Below, piece by piece: positions 21,112-32,296 of a stretch of DNA of 62,000 nt. Made by a program: the position numbers and the translations under genes. Within the stretch, counting starts at the first letter, position 1. Each line of letters starts with the position of its first letter. The DNA is from Zygnema cylindricum (lineage: Eukaryota; Streptophyta; Zygnematophyceae; Zygnematales; Zygnemataceae), in the NCBI GenBank assembly GCA_037447655.1, contig JBBHKE010000440.1, positions 1-62,000 of the forward strand, in the 5' to 3' direction. The notes beneath the pieces were generated by a model. That model was given only the letters and a program-made list of their open reading frames with translations. It made no database searches and was not told where the DNA came from.

Positions 21112-22151
21112 TGTTGAAATAAGTAGTTTTTAATATATTTTCTAGGTCTAAATTTATTAGAAAAGAGAAAGTAGGCAGCCTGCCTCTATCTCTTCTCTCT
21201 CTCTCGCCCCCATACTTGTTGTAGTCACTGAAAGAGAGAGAGAGAGAACAATGGAGCCATGGCTGCCTCAACTCCATAGGAAGGACTAAAGAGTGGCTTA
21301 AGCCACTCTCAACAAAAGGTTGAGTCCGGAAGGACTCGAACCCCCGACGGGTAGAGCGCGGCGTAGCCGTTAGCTCTAACCAGTCGGTCTAGAAGTCCGT
21401 TAGGAGATATAGGGTTTCATTAGTATTTAATCTATTGTAATGTACTAGATTCATTTAACAGAAACCCTCGACGCCACACATAGATACAGTTCTACGAAAT
21501 ACGAAGTACTGTACTTGTTTGAAATGGATATCGCGAATTTTGTTTCGAAAGCGAAACAAATATCGCGCAAGTATTTATTACGGCCGAGATTGAATTTCAC
21601 GTCGAATCTAACGGCGCACATTATCGCCGAAATCCCGAAATGGTCATTTTGGCATTTAGTGACGTGGCATGACCTGGCGCCACGTGGGAAGACATCATTC
21701 GGTCGCGGGAATTCCGAGGAACGTACGGACGAGTGGAAAGTGGACACGCGTCCACTTAATGGCCTTGTCGTACAGAGGCCGTACAGAAAGTACATCGGCA
21801 GTAGTACTTTCTTGTACTATACAGTTTTTTGATTGGTTCGTACAGGCATTAGATAGGAGCTGTGAGAGGGAAGTAGGAAAAACTAGGACTTAGGAAAATT
21901 TAGGTAGATAGTCCTCTCTCAGAGAGTTTGTATAAATTGGCATCTTTGCCACCCTATAACTTATCGCCTGGTTGGCCTTTTTCAGTGATTCTTTTTTCTA
22001 CAGACTCAGGGGAGTCCAGGCTACACAGGGTTGCAGTAAAATTGTCAGTTTGCCTTCTTGGGCAGCAGTGGTTGTGGCTTAAAGTGGGTTAGTTAAATAC
22101 TATCTAGAGGCTTCCTGTATTCTGTGGTCCAATGGAGGACACATAATTGCA
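21112..22151 (+). repeat. 3' LTR of E1
   Basis: Nearly identical to 15730-16770. The tRNA-like module, TATA box, leader hairpin (AGACTC-AGGG-GAGTCC) and gag ATG are retained. It ends ATAATTGCA followed by the duplicated GTTTC. Confidence 0.95.
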
Positions 22152-22156
22152 GTTTC

Positions 22157-23160
22157 AACTTCTTCACCGTCACCTCGTTGATGAAGTTCCCCGATGTGGC
22201 GGAGTCCACCATGAAGCTAGCTGCGCTCACTCCGATCCGACCTTGAAATATTAAAAGATCTCCCGCTTCACCAGTTAACCTCATGACGTTAAGTTTGCCT
22301 TTCTTAAGACATCTCCTTTTTGGACATTCTTGGGCCATATGGTCTGGGGAACCGCACTGGAAACATAAGCCATTTAGCTTCCTCTGTTGGAGCTCCTCGG
22401 GGGACAAGTCATTGGTATTCGCCTTGGTAGTCTTCTTCTTCTTCCGCAGCACGTTGACCACCTACTTATCATCATTAATCGCTCCGAGCTCTATGGGGGT
22501 TGGACCATCATCACCTCGACCTCCCCCGGCGCTACTCGACCCATAATGATACGGTCTACGTAAGGTGAAGTCCAATGAATTAGTCCGTTCCGCAAACTAA
22601 ATAATGGTTGATAGACTGGGAGTCGTACTTTTTCGGGCGAGCCATTGCTCCACATCCCTCCGAATGGATACTTTAAGCCCCTTCATGTAGGGATTCACAG
22701 CTTCATCCTCCGTCATCGTGGGTATTTAATCTTGCACTCCAAGAACTGTTGCGTATACTCCAACACCGAGGTTCGTTCCTGTAAAATCGCGATCTTATCC
22801 CTTGCAACCTTAACCGCATTGTCAGGTTGTCAAGAATCACGGAGGAGTTTAATGAAAAGGGCCCAAACAGACGGTATCTCATCATTTTCCACCATCGTCA
22901 TCCACCATGCTTCCGCTGACCCTTTTAGAAGACCTCCCGCATAATGAATCTTCTCACGATCCGACAGGCTAGGGAAATTCTCAAGGTAATGTGCAATGGA
23001 GATAGCCACGCATCAAGATTCTGGTGTCTGGCCGGGTCCAACTCATCGGGAAGTCTTAACTTTGGTCTCCTTAAGTTTCTCTCAATGCCTCCATAAGGTC
23101 GTTCACCAAGACGAGATTCCAAGGTTGCGACGGTGTTACTCAATTGAGCATTTTGTAATC
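22157..23160 (-). pseudogene. gag: Gypsy gag, zinc knuckle and protease start
   Basis: On -, the gag body has LPDELDPARHQNLDAW, then GGLLKGSAEAWW and ARDKIAILQERTSVLEYTQQ, with stops and shifts. The open part 22093-22461 has LSPEELQQRKLNG, the CCHC knuckle CFQCGSPDHMAQEC and a protease with DSATSGNFI in place of the usual DSGATHNFI. The frame then enters the copia insertion. Confidence 0.8.
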
Positions 23161-23247
23161 AGACGTTTTCCAATTCCAGAAAACTTACGCTAACATTTGC
23201 GTGGTAGATACGCCGTGTTCTCCTATGTTGTCGAGTCACGAGGGAAG

Positions 23248-23260
23248 GCTTTGATACTAA
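23248..23260 (-). promoter_or_regulatory. Gypsy primer-binding site
   Basis: On -, TTAGTATCAAAGC directly follows the 5' LTR. It is two G-to-A changes from TTGGTATCAGAGC, the complement of the 3' end of initiator tRNA-Met. The gypsy element therefore uses conventional priming, unlike its copia neighbour. Confidence 0.75.
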
Positions 23261-23745
23261 TGTAAAGGGAACAAAATAGTAACCCACAACACACTTTAAT
23301 GCACAGCGGAAGGCCTCCAAGGATCTCCCCGTAGCAACAGCAAGAGTACACAACACTCACAGATAAGGGTCAAGCATTATTAATCGGGAGGAAGAATACT
23401 AGTTGACATCTCAATGCAAAGGTCTACTCAAAGAGTCTATCTTTTTACTACGTCTGCTCCACTATTTAAACTAACTAGCTGCTAGTCAACCTAACACTGT
23501 ACAAGTGTACACGTGGACCTTCACGGTCAACCGAGATCTATCCAAAATATCTTTTTAGAACTATACAGTTAAGTCTACATTCTGCGGCGTTGTTATACTG
23601 CCATGTTGTGTTGTTATACTGCGCTACGCTATTCAACTACGTTGCTATGCTGCAATGTTGGGCTGGTCTAGAATCGCGGTTGCGCTGCTCTGCAACCGCA
23701 ACTAAAGCAGTCAGATCCCTATCCCCTAAAGCAGTCAGATCCCTA
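23261..23745 (-). repeat. 5' LTR of the gypsy element, outer edge altered
   Basis: Matches 9979-10520. The outer end differs: CTAAAGCAGTCAGATCCCTA is duplicated and the expected TGTAACAGGG start is missing. Confidence 0.75.
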
Positions 23746-24943
23746 TATATTCATGAGAGCCTTTTAGAACAAATATCAATGTGTTAAGAAAAGTAGGAAC
23801 CTAAAATGTAGTTCTTTTATGTTGTCGAGTGTAGGAAACGTATATAAGAAACATGGTTCATAGCGTTACTTTGTTGCCCTGAGATAACATAAGAGTTTTT
23901 CAGAGATATCATGTGTATTGAAGTTGTTTAGTGCTTCGTGTATTTAATTCGTGTATTTTGTATTCTTTTATGTGTGTTGAGATCATTCTTACGTTATTCA
24001 TAAGGTGTATTTCTTGATGTGTCATAAGATTATTAAGTACATGTAAGAAGTGAATGTCATTATTTATGGTGGACTATATTACTCATCGCTGGGGATGCAA
24101 TAGTTTGGGTGTTTTCCGCGGTCTATTTTAGACCAAGGAACAACAACTACAAAGTTAAAAAAAAAATTGTTTAAATGTAATTTATCCATAACGCTGGTTT
24201 AGGGACACCGGATCTGCCATAATAATATATACAGTAAAATAGGTAGAAATACAAAATATGACAATCCGTACAGCGTCGCGTCCTTTTACTATAATTAATC
24301 CATAATTCTAATTTGGGTTTCTGGGTTAATAATTGATACGCCCTTCATACTTATACACAAAAATAAGTACAAGTATATTCGAAGCGCAGTTGTGTATGTA
24401 ACCGACATAAGTTAACTACATTTTTTGTACGATTTTCCATAACGAAGTACATTGTTGTACGATCAAACACCCTCCGTACATCACACTATTCAAGGAATGC
24501 GCACGTCATAATCGTAGACGCTAATTTACAAGAGCCGCAATTAACGTCAAAGAAAAACTAGATTTGTTAATTCTATTTCAGGTTTCGAGGTCAAAATTTG
24601 GGGGTGCCAATATAGAGTACATAAGGCAAATAAGTAATAACGATACACGGTGTTATCGTTCAGATTATTCGTTTGAATAATATTTTTAGTTTTTCAAAAA
24701 TTGAACATCAACTACGTGGCACCAATCATAATATCGAAAGATTGTGACCCGACACAATGGAGCGGACTGCTAATAAACCTGTCCATTAGAGGTTACTTTA
24801 CGTTTACTAGGACCGCCCAATGGAATGGAGGCCTAACGCGATGTACCCTAAAACCTTAATAACATAACCGTCAAAAGTACGGACAAGTACGTACTTTAAA
24901 CAAGAATGTACGAAAAATGTAACCACAATATGAGAATGTATTA
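23746..24943. other. Intergenic with a dispersed repeat
   Basis: No gene seen. About 24720-24840 is an inverted match to 5985-6150. Confidence 0.4.
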
Positions 24944-25647
24944 GGGTGCGTCTCCATGTACTTGTAACTTAAAGAAATTACTTTGTTTTTTAGCGCAGAT
25001 CCAGCGGAGTGTGTAAAAACGGAATTAAAACTTAAGGGTGTGATGATTGTAGACGCTGACATGCACGTGACGGCTGCCAACGTCTACAATATGTGATTTT
25101 CCAAATTGTTCGTGACGTCGCATAATTGTACGGTGAGACGCGGCGAGTGCGAGTTGATGTGGCGCCCTCAGAGATTTCTCACGTTTCGTGAAATGGCATC
25201 GGAATCTTCAGATCCCTTGAAATGAAAAGATACGTACTGAACGAAACTTGACAAAACGAAACAAATTATGTACTTTGTAAAACGCAAACGGACAAAACAT
25301 ACCGAAATGTGTATTTTTCGTCGTCGCTTGAATTCATTTGAATTTTTTTAGAAAAAATTCTACAAGTGTGAATACGTGTTATTATTAGTTTAGCGAAAAT
25401 ACTTTGTTTTAAAAAACATCGCGCATGTGTTTTCAAGAAAAGTTTGAAGATGACGTTTTTTTGCGTGGCCGTTGGTCGAAGAACACAAGACGACAACATG
25501 TAGTAAAATTTAAATTCGATGATGACGCAAAATGTTCTAGTCCTTTTTTCTATTTTTTTGTACAATTAACACTTACGGGGTACAGCGCTAAGTTTTAGTG
25601 GAAAACGACAAAAAAAAACCCTTACTTAGGCACATGGAGACGCACCC
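24944..25647. mobile_element. TTA-flanked inverted-repeat element, PIF/Harbinger-like
   Basis: Terminal inverted repeats GGGTGCGTCTCCATGT at both ends, each flanked by TTA (24941-24943, 25648-25650). A 3-bp TTA duplication with GG-starting ends suggests the PIF/Harbinger (Tourist) group. It is 704 bp with no transposase. A short frame inside (about 24993-25097, ADPAECVKTELKLK) ends in TGA and is probably not a gene. Confidence 0.7.
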
Positions 25648-25929
25648 TTAGAATGTACCCTAAAATCCTAAGATCCACTTTCAATAACCCTAAAAGTACC
25701 GAAATGTATGGACACAATAATTAAATGAACGAAAGCGCATTGGTCTAGGTTGGGGTACGCATTTTATTAATTTTTCAAAATCGTTTAATGCGAATCGTAC
25801 TTATTACTCGCCCGTTCGTTTCATTTGTAATATGCAAATTGAACAACTATGTTGAGAACGTCTCTGACCTAATCTAATGATGATGTCACGCAATCATTCG
25901 TTACCGCACACCTGTCTCAATGTTAACAT

Positions 25930-26060
25930 GCACTCCCCTCTCTCTCTCGCGCGGACTCCCTCTCCCCCTCTCTCCTCCCCCCTCTCTCCTTTCCCTCTCT
26001 CCCTCTCTCCTTCCCTCCCTCCCTCCCTCCCTCCCTCCTTCCCTCCCTCTCTCTCTAGTC
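25930..26060 (+). repeat. CT-rich microsatellite
   Basis: CTCTCT/CCCTCCCT array on +, one of several pyrimidine tracts in the window. Confidence 0.9.
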
Positions 26061-26179
26061 ACCTCGATTCATGGAGACAAATCAAAAACATGTATTTCTG
26101 GTATATATTTGAGAGAGAGAGGCACAGATGTATGTAGGATAGAGGGAGGGAGGGGGGCGGTAATAAGTTAGCGTCCATA

Positions 26180-26636
26180 ACAAAGGAAAGATTTAAAGCA
26201 GATTGACAGACAAATGTACAAAGTACATAAAGGGAACAAAGGACAGTAAAGACTGTCGTGAACTTGAGTTCAGTATTGATTGAAAAAAGTTAAATGAAAC
26301 AAAGTGAGGCGCTTGAGTTTTATAGATGAACTCAAGCGTGTAAAGCGCACTAAATGGAGGTACGACTAATCTAGGTAACTTCTGATAAGTGGAGATCATC
26401 TAGGTATATCTAAAAGTGTAGGTAGAACTAGTTAGAAAGATTCCAAGAATTAGTGGGAATCTTTCTACGCTAAACAATAATATGTACAAAAGAAAAGTAC
26501 AACAAGTACATCAACACTAATTAAAGTTTCATACTTAAGACTTAGTATTCTAGGACTTAATAACTATCGAGAAACAACTATCTAAACATAGTGGTTCAAA
26601 AGTAGTGTGGAATGTAGAAGTAGTCGAATTTGAATA
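26180..26636 (-). repeat. Probable 3' LTR region of the minus-strand copia E4
   Basis: Lies downstream (on -) of RNase H and a GGGGGGG polypurine run (26637-26643). It contains two strong hairpins: CGCTTGAGTT/AACTCAAGCG (26310-26338) and GAAAGATTCC/GGAATCTTTC (26435-26465). LTR ends could not be fixed because no second copy is present. Confidence 0.45.
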
Positions 26637-26643
26637 CCCCCCC

Positions 26644-27776
26644 TCGATTGAAGCACGAAGTTTTGATTAACCACGAAGGCCAGAGGAGAAAATATATTTG
26701 TTGAAGGAGGGGCGAGGAAGAGGTTTGGTAAGGAAGTCGGCAAGTTGGTTGGAAGTAAAGCAATGAGAGAAGGATTTTGTGCCATCCACAATTTTTTACA
26801 AGTAAAGTGGTATTGTATATCAATATGTTTTGTTCGTGTTTGGTGAATGGGATTCTTCATGAGGGCGAGAGCCCCTTAAGAGTCACAAAAGATAGGAGTT
26901 GGAGAAGTTTGATAAAAAGAAAGGTCTGTGAGAAGGCGACGAAAAGCCAAATGGCGGTTTTAGTGGCAGAGGTACCGACCATATATTCAGCTTCAGTGGA
27001 TGAGAGAGCAACAGGTGGTTGTTTTCGGGAAGACCATGAGACAAGACCACCACCAAGAGAGAAACAAAATCCAAAAATAGAACGGCGTTCATCGGTTTGG
27101 TTTCCCCAGTCAGCATCGCAAAATCCAACAAGAGAGGTATCAGGAACAGAGGAGGAAGGAAAAAGAGAAGAAGAAGGAGAAGATGACGGAGGGAGAGAGA
27201 AGGTGAGGCAAAGATGTTTGTTGCCTTGGAGGTATCTAAGAACACGTTTTGCCGCATCTAGATGAGTGGAAGTCGCACAATGAGAAAATTGCGATAGAAT
27301 GCAAACAGCAATGCAAATGTTCGGACATGACCCCAACATGGCATACATCAATTTTCCTATGATAGACCGGTAAAGAGACCCTATGTATCCTTGGGCATTC
27401 CCATCGAAGTCTTCTTTCTTTAGTGTAGTATTTGGATCAATAGGTGTAGAGACAGGATTACAATCGGACATGCCAAAGGTATCTAAAAGGTCGACAATAT
27501 AGTGTTCTTGACTCATCTGTAATAAACATTTTGGCCTATACTTTGTAATGCTAATACCTAAACTGTAATCAAGGTCACCTAAATCACTCATTGGCCAATG
27601 TGACGCTAGCATGACTTTAACTTTGTTAATCTCCATTTTACTGAGACCAGCAAGGATTAAATCGTCAACATAAATAATAATGATGACTAAACTGTCACCT
27701 GTGCCTTTAATGTAAATACCAAGATCTGCGCTAATTTCTTTGAAACCATCTTTTAATAAAGCAGAGACAAGTGTTT
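26644..27776 (-). pseudogene. pol: Copia pol 3' part, separate lineage (E4)
   Basis: On -, RT is entered at IYVDDLILAGLSKMEI (upstream of 27636), then PMSDLGDLDYSLGISITK, LMYAMLGSCPNICIAVCILS, and RNase H with GFCDADWGNQTDERRS, LVSWSSRKQPPVALSSTEAE and a later TRTKHIDIQYHF in another frame. It differs clearly from the + strand copia family. The 5' part is cut off at 27776 by the E2 LTR. Confidence 0.8.
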
Positions 27777-29076
27777 TGTTGATATTTGAGTATTTTCTAG
27801 GTCAATTTCAGGATAGGAAAATAGCAGAGGCAGTCTGCCTCTAACTTCTTCTCCAAGCCCCCACACTTGTTGTAGTCACTGGAGGCTGAAGAGGAAGCCA
27901 GAGCCATGGCTGCCAAAGCTGTCTAGAGAGACAGGTAGTAGAATCTGAGTAGATTTACCACAAGGTATGACGGACCCAGGATTTGATCCTGAACCTGCCG
28001 TCAGTCATAATAGCCGTTAGCCTTGACCGTTTAGTCTAGCACTTGTGCTAAGTGATAAAGGGTTTGATAAGTATTTAAACAGATAAACGTAAGTTTTCCC
28101 ATTTAACTAGATTACGGTCTATAGGACATAGAAACAGTTGTACTATTAGTAGCGGACAAAACAAATAGTACGGACATTTGTTTCGACGGTTCGTATTTAA
28201 TACCTATATCAATCAGACGGCCGTGGTTAGCGCCGGTCTCGCGGAAAGGACAATTTGGCGGTTTTCGGACTCCGCCACTCCGGATGACACGTGGCAACAA
28301 CGTACGGGATTACGAAATTTCCGGAACGGCAGAAAACAAATCCGGAAGTGACAAATGTCGCACTATGGCGACATCGTACAATGTACGTACAATGTACTCC
28401 GGCACTTGTACTTTCTTGTACGGTACAATTTTTTTGACGCAGCATAACCTGGCGACACGTGGAGAGATAAGATTTGGAAGCATGAATTTCGGAGATTATA
28501 AGAGCGAATCCGAATAAAACATGTGTTGACTTTTTGAGCCGTGTTGTACGATAACCGTATAAAAGGTACACCGGCATTTTTACCTTTATGTACTATACAG
28601 TAATGCGATTAGTCCGTACCTCAGTACTAGAGGGTTTAGAGAGGGGTTTAGGACTTAGAATATTTCTGGTAGGTAGCTGCCTCTCTAAGAGAGCACCTTG
28701 TATAAATGGCAAACTTTGGCCAGCCATAACTATCAACTCAGTTGACCAAATTCAGTGATTCTTGTTGCTGCGAACTCAGGGGAGTCCAGGCTACACAGGG
28801 GCGTAGTCAATCAGAGTCTTTGCCTGCCTGGGTGGCTGCATTTCTTAGGGAAAGTCAAAGTAGGTGAATGTGTCCAAATCTCATATTCTAACTTTGCATT
28901 CTGTGGTGGAACTGAGCACACAGAATGTGTTATTTCACAAGGGTGAAGCTATATTGGGGTTCTGATTGTCAAGGGGTCAGTCATTTGGGTTTATATCAAG
29001 TTGGAGTCGGCACTATCTAGATTAGCTTCCTTTGGACCTGCGAATTCTGTGTGGCAATGGAGCCCATAGAATTTCA
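27777..29076 (+). repeat. 5' LTR of E2
   Basis: Starts TGTTGATATTTGAG and ends CATAGAATTTCA. It has the antisense tRNA-like module (27968-28040), TATAAAT (about 28691), the leader motif GAACTCAGGGGAGTCC and the gag ATG at 29057, 20 nt before its end. Confidence 0.9.
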
Positions 29077-30301
29077 GGTTATGGGCCCACCATCTAGGGT
29101 GCCTATGTTCGATTGTACAGACTTCACTTATTGGGAGTTCACGATGGAGGGATTGCTTTTCGAGAAGCACTTATGGGGAATTGTTTCGGGACAAGTAAGG
29201 TGTCCGCCACCGGGCTTTGGAGGAGATTACTATGGAGAATCATCTGGGGCTGCCCAGAAAACCAACCGGAGTTCAGGTGCAACGGAAGGTGAAGGGAAGA
29301 TCATTACCGTGGAAGGGGAAATAGGGGAGAAGGATAAAGGGACACCTATGGTGAGGGGAGCTAGGCTCTCGCCTACGGTTCCACTTGTGAGGATTATAAC
29401 TGAACCAAAAACTGATGAAAATGATAGAAAAATTTGGGAATATAAAAACACTATAGCAAAACATCTCATACTTAGATATTTGTCTAAGTCTATAGCTATC
29501 ACTCTTTTAAATCTAACCAAGTCGTCGGAAATTTGGGACACACTAATTCAGATTTATAAGAGTGAGACTATACAGAGGCAGCAGTTAGTAAAACAGGAAA
29601 TAGAGGCCTATGTTTAAAAAGGCGGTAACATGATACAGTTTTGCAATGATATTGCTGCGTTATATGTTGAGCTTGCTAGTGCGGGATATGTAGAATCTGA
29701 GGAGAGAAAGATTAATAAACTACTCATAAAACTCCCAGATGAGTACGAAAACATCATTAATCGTATGCAGGCAATGGGTGGCTCCTCATGGACTTTGAGC
29801 ATTACCATGGGGATAATTCTTGTGAGGGAAAGCACTTTGGAGCTTCGTAGGGGAAGTGAGAGGGTGACTGCATTTACACCTGGTGGTGACTGGCGGAAGT
29901 GTGATGTGAGGAATGGTGGTGACGAGCGGAAGCGTGATGAGAGGAAGAAAGACAAAGGTAAACCTTATCGGAACTTTGGTCGAAAGAGAGGGAGAGGAAA
30001 AGAAAGGGGAGCTTTGAAACAAGGGGTTTGCTTCGCTTGTAGGAAACCAGGTCACTATATGGAGGAGTGTCCTCGTTTGGAAGAACTTAGAAGTTGGAGT
30101 GTGAATGAGGAGGAAGAAGGGGAAGAGGAGAAAGAGGATGAAGAAATTTTGGAGCTTCTTCACATCGGTAAAATGGAGAAGAGAGAAAAGTACACGGAAA
30201 TTCCACGAAGACAACAGTGTGCTTTTGGAGGTATTAGAGAAGTAAAGGGAAGGGAGGTACTTGAGGGAGTTGGACATGATGTGGATGCTCAAGGAGTGTA
30301 G
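29057..30301 (+). pseudogene. gag: Copia gag of E2
   Basis: MEPIEFQVMGPPSRVPMF start, then a gag body to YV, where a TAA at 29615 replaces the Tyr codon seen in related copies (YVYKGG). The frame then stays open to 30299: LLIKLPDEYENIINRMQ, a long basic stretch, the knuckle CFACRKPGHYMEEC and an acidic tail. Only one stop separates it from an intact gag. Confidence 0.85.
29077..29091 (+). promoter_or_regulatory. Half-tRNA primer-binding site of E2
   Basis: GGTTATGGGCCCACC, identical to the E1 site although the surrounding LTR is much diverged, and again directly at the LTR edge inside gag. Confidence 0.8.
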
Positions 30302-30977
30302 AAAGTATGACTTAGAAATGAGTAAGTCGGATCTAGGACCAATTATTGAAAAAGGGAAAAATAAAAATAATGAGGAGAATTTTATAGATATTTTGGAAAA
30401 AGAAAATAGGTCGGAAAAGGAGACTTTTACGGATTTCGAGGAAAGGGGAGAAGTAAAACTAGAGGGGGTTTTAAAGGATATGGGAGAAGAGGAATATCTA
30501 ATGAAAGTTTTAGGGGAGGAGAAATATTTTTTGGGAATAAATTTAGAAAGTGAGAGTGGAAAGAAATCCATAGGAGAGAGTGAGGAAAGTTTAATTTTTG
30601 GGGGTAATGGGTTTGACATCACTACAGGGAGTGATGGCATTTATAAAGGTGCGCCTGTAAAAGGGTTAGCATCTGGGTGTGTATTGCAGATTGGAGATGG
30701 GGCTGGCTGTTTGAATTGCAAGAGGGAAATTGGATTTAGTGTGGATGGAAAAGAGATGAGGTGGATAAAATCTTGGCTTGGATTTATGAAAAGTGGGATG
30801 CTAAATAAAATGTGTGGTGTAATTATTATTCCGGTTTATCAAATGCTCTATTTTAAATACGAGAATATTTTCTTAAAGTTTTATGAAAAGAAAAGGAAAA
30901 GGAAAAGGAAAAAGGGTGGAGAGGGTGTGTTTGTTTGTTTCTTTTTTTTGGCTGTATGGGAGTCGAAAAGAAAATAG
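30261..30977 (+). CDS. Relic pol reading frame of E2
   Basis: A 238-codon open frame that keeps compressed pieces of pol in order: EEKYFLGINLESESGKKSI (cf. the RT end EAKYILGIQMERDRGKT) and TTGSDGIYKGAPVKGLASG (cf. RNase H TTWSDASYGDAPMRRCTSG). It ends in a Lys/Arg-rich tail. Protease, integrase, YVDD and RNase H catalytic residues are gone. It is open despite many deletions, which may be chance in purine-rich DNA. Confidence 0.5.
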   Translation: MRELDMMWMLKECRKYDLEMSKSDLGPIIEKGKNKNNEENFIDILEKENRSEKETFTDFEERGEVKLEGVLKDMGEEEYLMKVLGEEKYFLGINLESESGKKSIGESEESLIFGGNGFDITTGSDGIYKGAPVKGLASGCVLQIGDGAGCLNCKREIGFSVDGKEMRWIKSWLGFMKSGMLNKMCGVIIIPVYQMLYFKYENIFLKFYEKKRKRKRKKGGEGVFVCFFFLAVWESKRK

Positions 30978-30995
30978 ACTAGAAAATAAGGGGAG

Positions 30996-32296
30996 TGTTG
31001 ATATTTGAGTATTTTCTAGGTCTATTTCAGGATAGGAAAATAGCAGAGGCAGTCTGCCTCTAACTTCTTCTCCAAGCCCCCACACTTGTTGTAGTCACTG
31101 GAGGCTGAAGAGGAAGCCAGAGCCATGGCTGCCAAAGCTGTCTAGAGAGACAGGTAGTAGAATCTGAGTAGATTTACCACAAGGTATGACGGACCCAGGA
31201 TTTGATCCTGGAACCTGCCGTCAGTCATAATAGCCGTTAGCCTTGACCGTTTAGTCTAGCACTTGTGCTAAGTGATAAAGGGTTTGATAAGTATTTAAAC
31301 AGATAAACGTAAGTTTTCCCATTTAACTAGATTACGGTCTATAGGACATAGAAACAGTTGTACTATTAGTAGCGGACAAATCAAATAGTACGGACATTTG
31401 TATCGACGGTTTGTATTTAATACCTATATCAATCAGACGGCCATGGTAAGCGTCGGTCTCGCGGAAAAGACAATTTGGCGGTTTGCAGACTCCGCCACTC
31501 CGGATGACACGTGGCAACAACGTACGGGATTACGAAATTTCCGGAACGGCAGAAAACAAATCCGGAAGTGACAAATGTCGCACTATGGCGACATCGTACA
31601 ATGTACGTACAGAATGTACTCCGGCACTTGTACTTTCTTGTACGGTACAATTTTTTTGACGCAGCATAACCTGGCGCCACGTGGAGAGATAAGATTTGGA
31701 GGTAGAAATTCCGGAGATTGTAAGAGCGAATACGGATAAGACATGTGTTGACTTTTTAGCCATGTCGTACGATGACCGTACAAAAGGTACAACGGCAACT
31801 ATACCTTTATGTACTATACACTAATGCAATTGGTCCGTACCTCAGTACTAGAGGGTTTAGAGAGGGGTTTAGGACTTAGAATATTTCTAGTAGGTAGTTG
31901 CTTTTTCCAGATAGCACCTTGTATAAATGGCAACATTTGGCCAGCCATAACTATCAATTCAGTTGACCAATTTCAGTGATTTTTTTTGCTGCGGACTCAA
32001 GGGAGTCCTGGCTACACAAGGGTGTAGTCGGTCAGACTATTTGCCTGCGAAGGTGGCTGCATTTCTAAGGGAAAGTCAAAGTGGGTGAATGTATCCAAAT
32101 CACATATTCTAACTTTGCATTCTGTGGTGAAACTGAGCACACAGAAAGCCTTCATTCACACGGGTGAAGCTGTAATGGGGTTGTGATTGTCAAGGGGTCA
32201 ATCATTTGGGTTTGTATACACTTGGAGTCGGCATTATCTAGATTAGCTTTTTTTGATCTGCGAATTCTGTGTGGCAATGGAGCCCATAGAATTTCA
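30996..32296 (+). repeat. 3' LTR of E2
   Basis: Near copy of 27777-29076, preceded by the purine tract AAAATAAGGGGAG. The leader hairpin GGACTC-AAGG-GAGTCC lies at 31993-32008. Pol sequence of another copy begins immediately after its terminal TTTCA. Confidence 0.9.

Larger units (their letters stand above)
15730..22151 (+). mobile_element. Copia element E1, complete structure, nested
   Basis: 6422 bp with two near-identical LTRs (15730-16770 and 21112-22151; about 20 differences by eye), flanked by GTTTC at 15725-15729 and 22152-22156. It has a primer site at 16771, gag-pol in copia order (gag, protease, integrase, RT, RNase H) and a polypurine tract at 21098-21111. The insertion lies in the protease region of the gypsy element. 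The coding region has several stops and one frameshift, so this copy cannot make its own polyprotein. Confidence 0.95.
9979..23745 (-). mobile_element. Ty3/gypsy chromovirus, disrupted by a nested copia
   Basis: Read on -, the order is 5' LTR (23261-~23745), PBS, gag, CCHC knuckle, protease, [copia insertion 15730-22151], RT, RNase H, zinc-binding integrase, chromodomain, an extra frame, and 3' LTR (9979-10520). Without the insertion and its duplication it is about 7.3 kb. Gag-pol has many stops and frameshifts. The LTRs differ by indels and many substitutions, so the copy is old. No matching outer duplication was found because the outer edge of the 5' LTR is altered. Confidence 0.85.
27777..32296 (+). 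mobile_element. Copia element E2, short non-autonomous form
   Basis: Two near-identical 1.3-kb LTRs (27777-29076, 30996-32296) enclose only about 1.9 kb: primer site, gag and a shrunken pol relic. Flanks TGTTT and GTCTC do not match, so the right-hand neighbour was probably joined by recombination. High LTR similarity suggests recent activity, with proteins supplied by another copy. Confidence 0.85.

Noticed and set aside
24993-25097. A final exon after GTTTTTTAG encoding ADPAECVKTELKLK
   Set aside because: It is inside a complete inverted-repeat element and has no partner exons.
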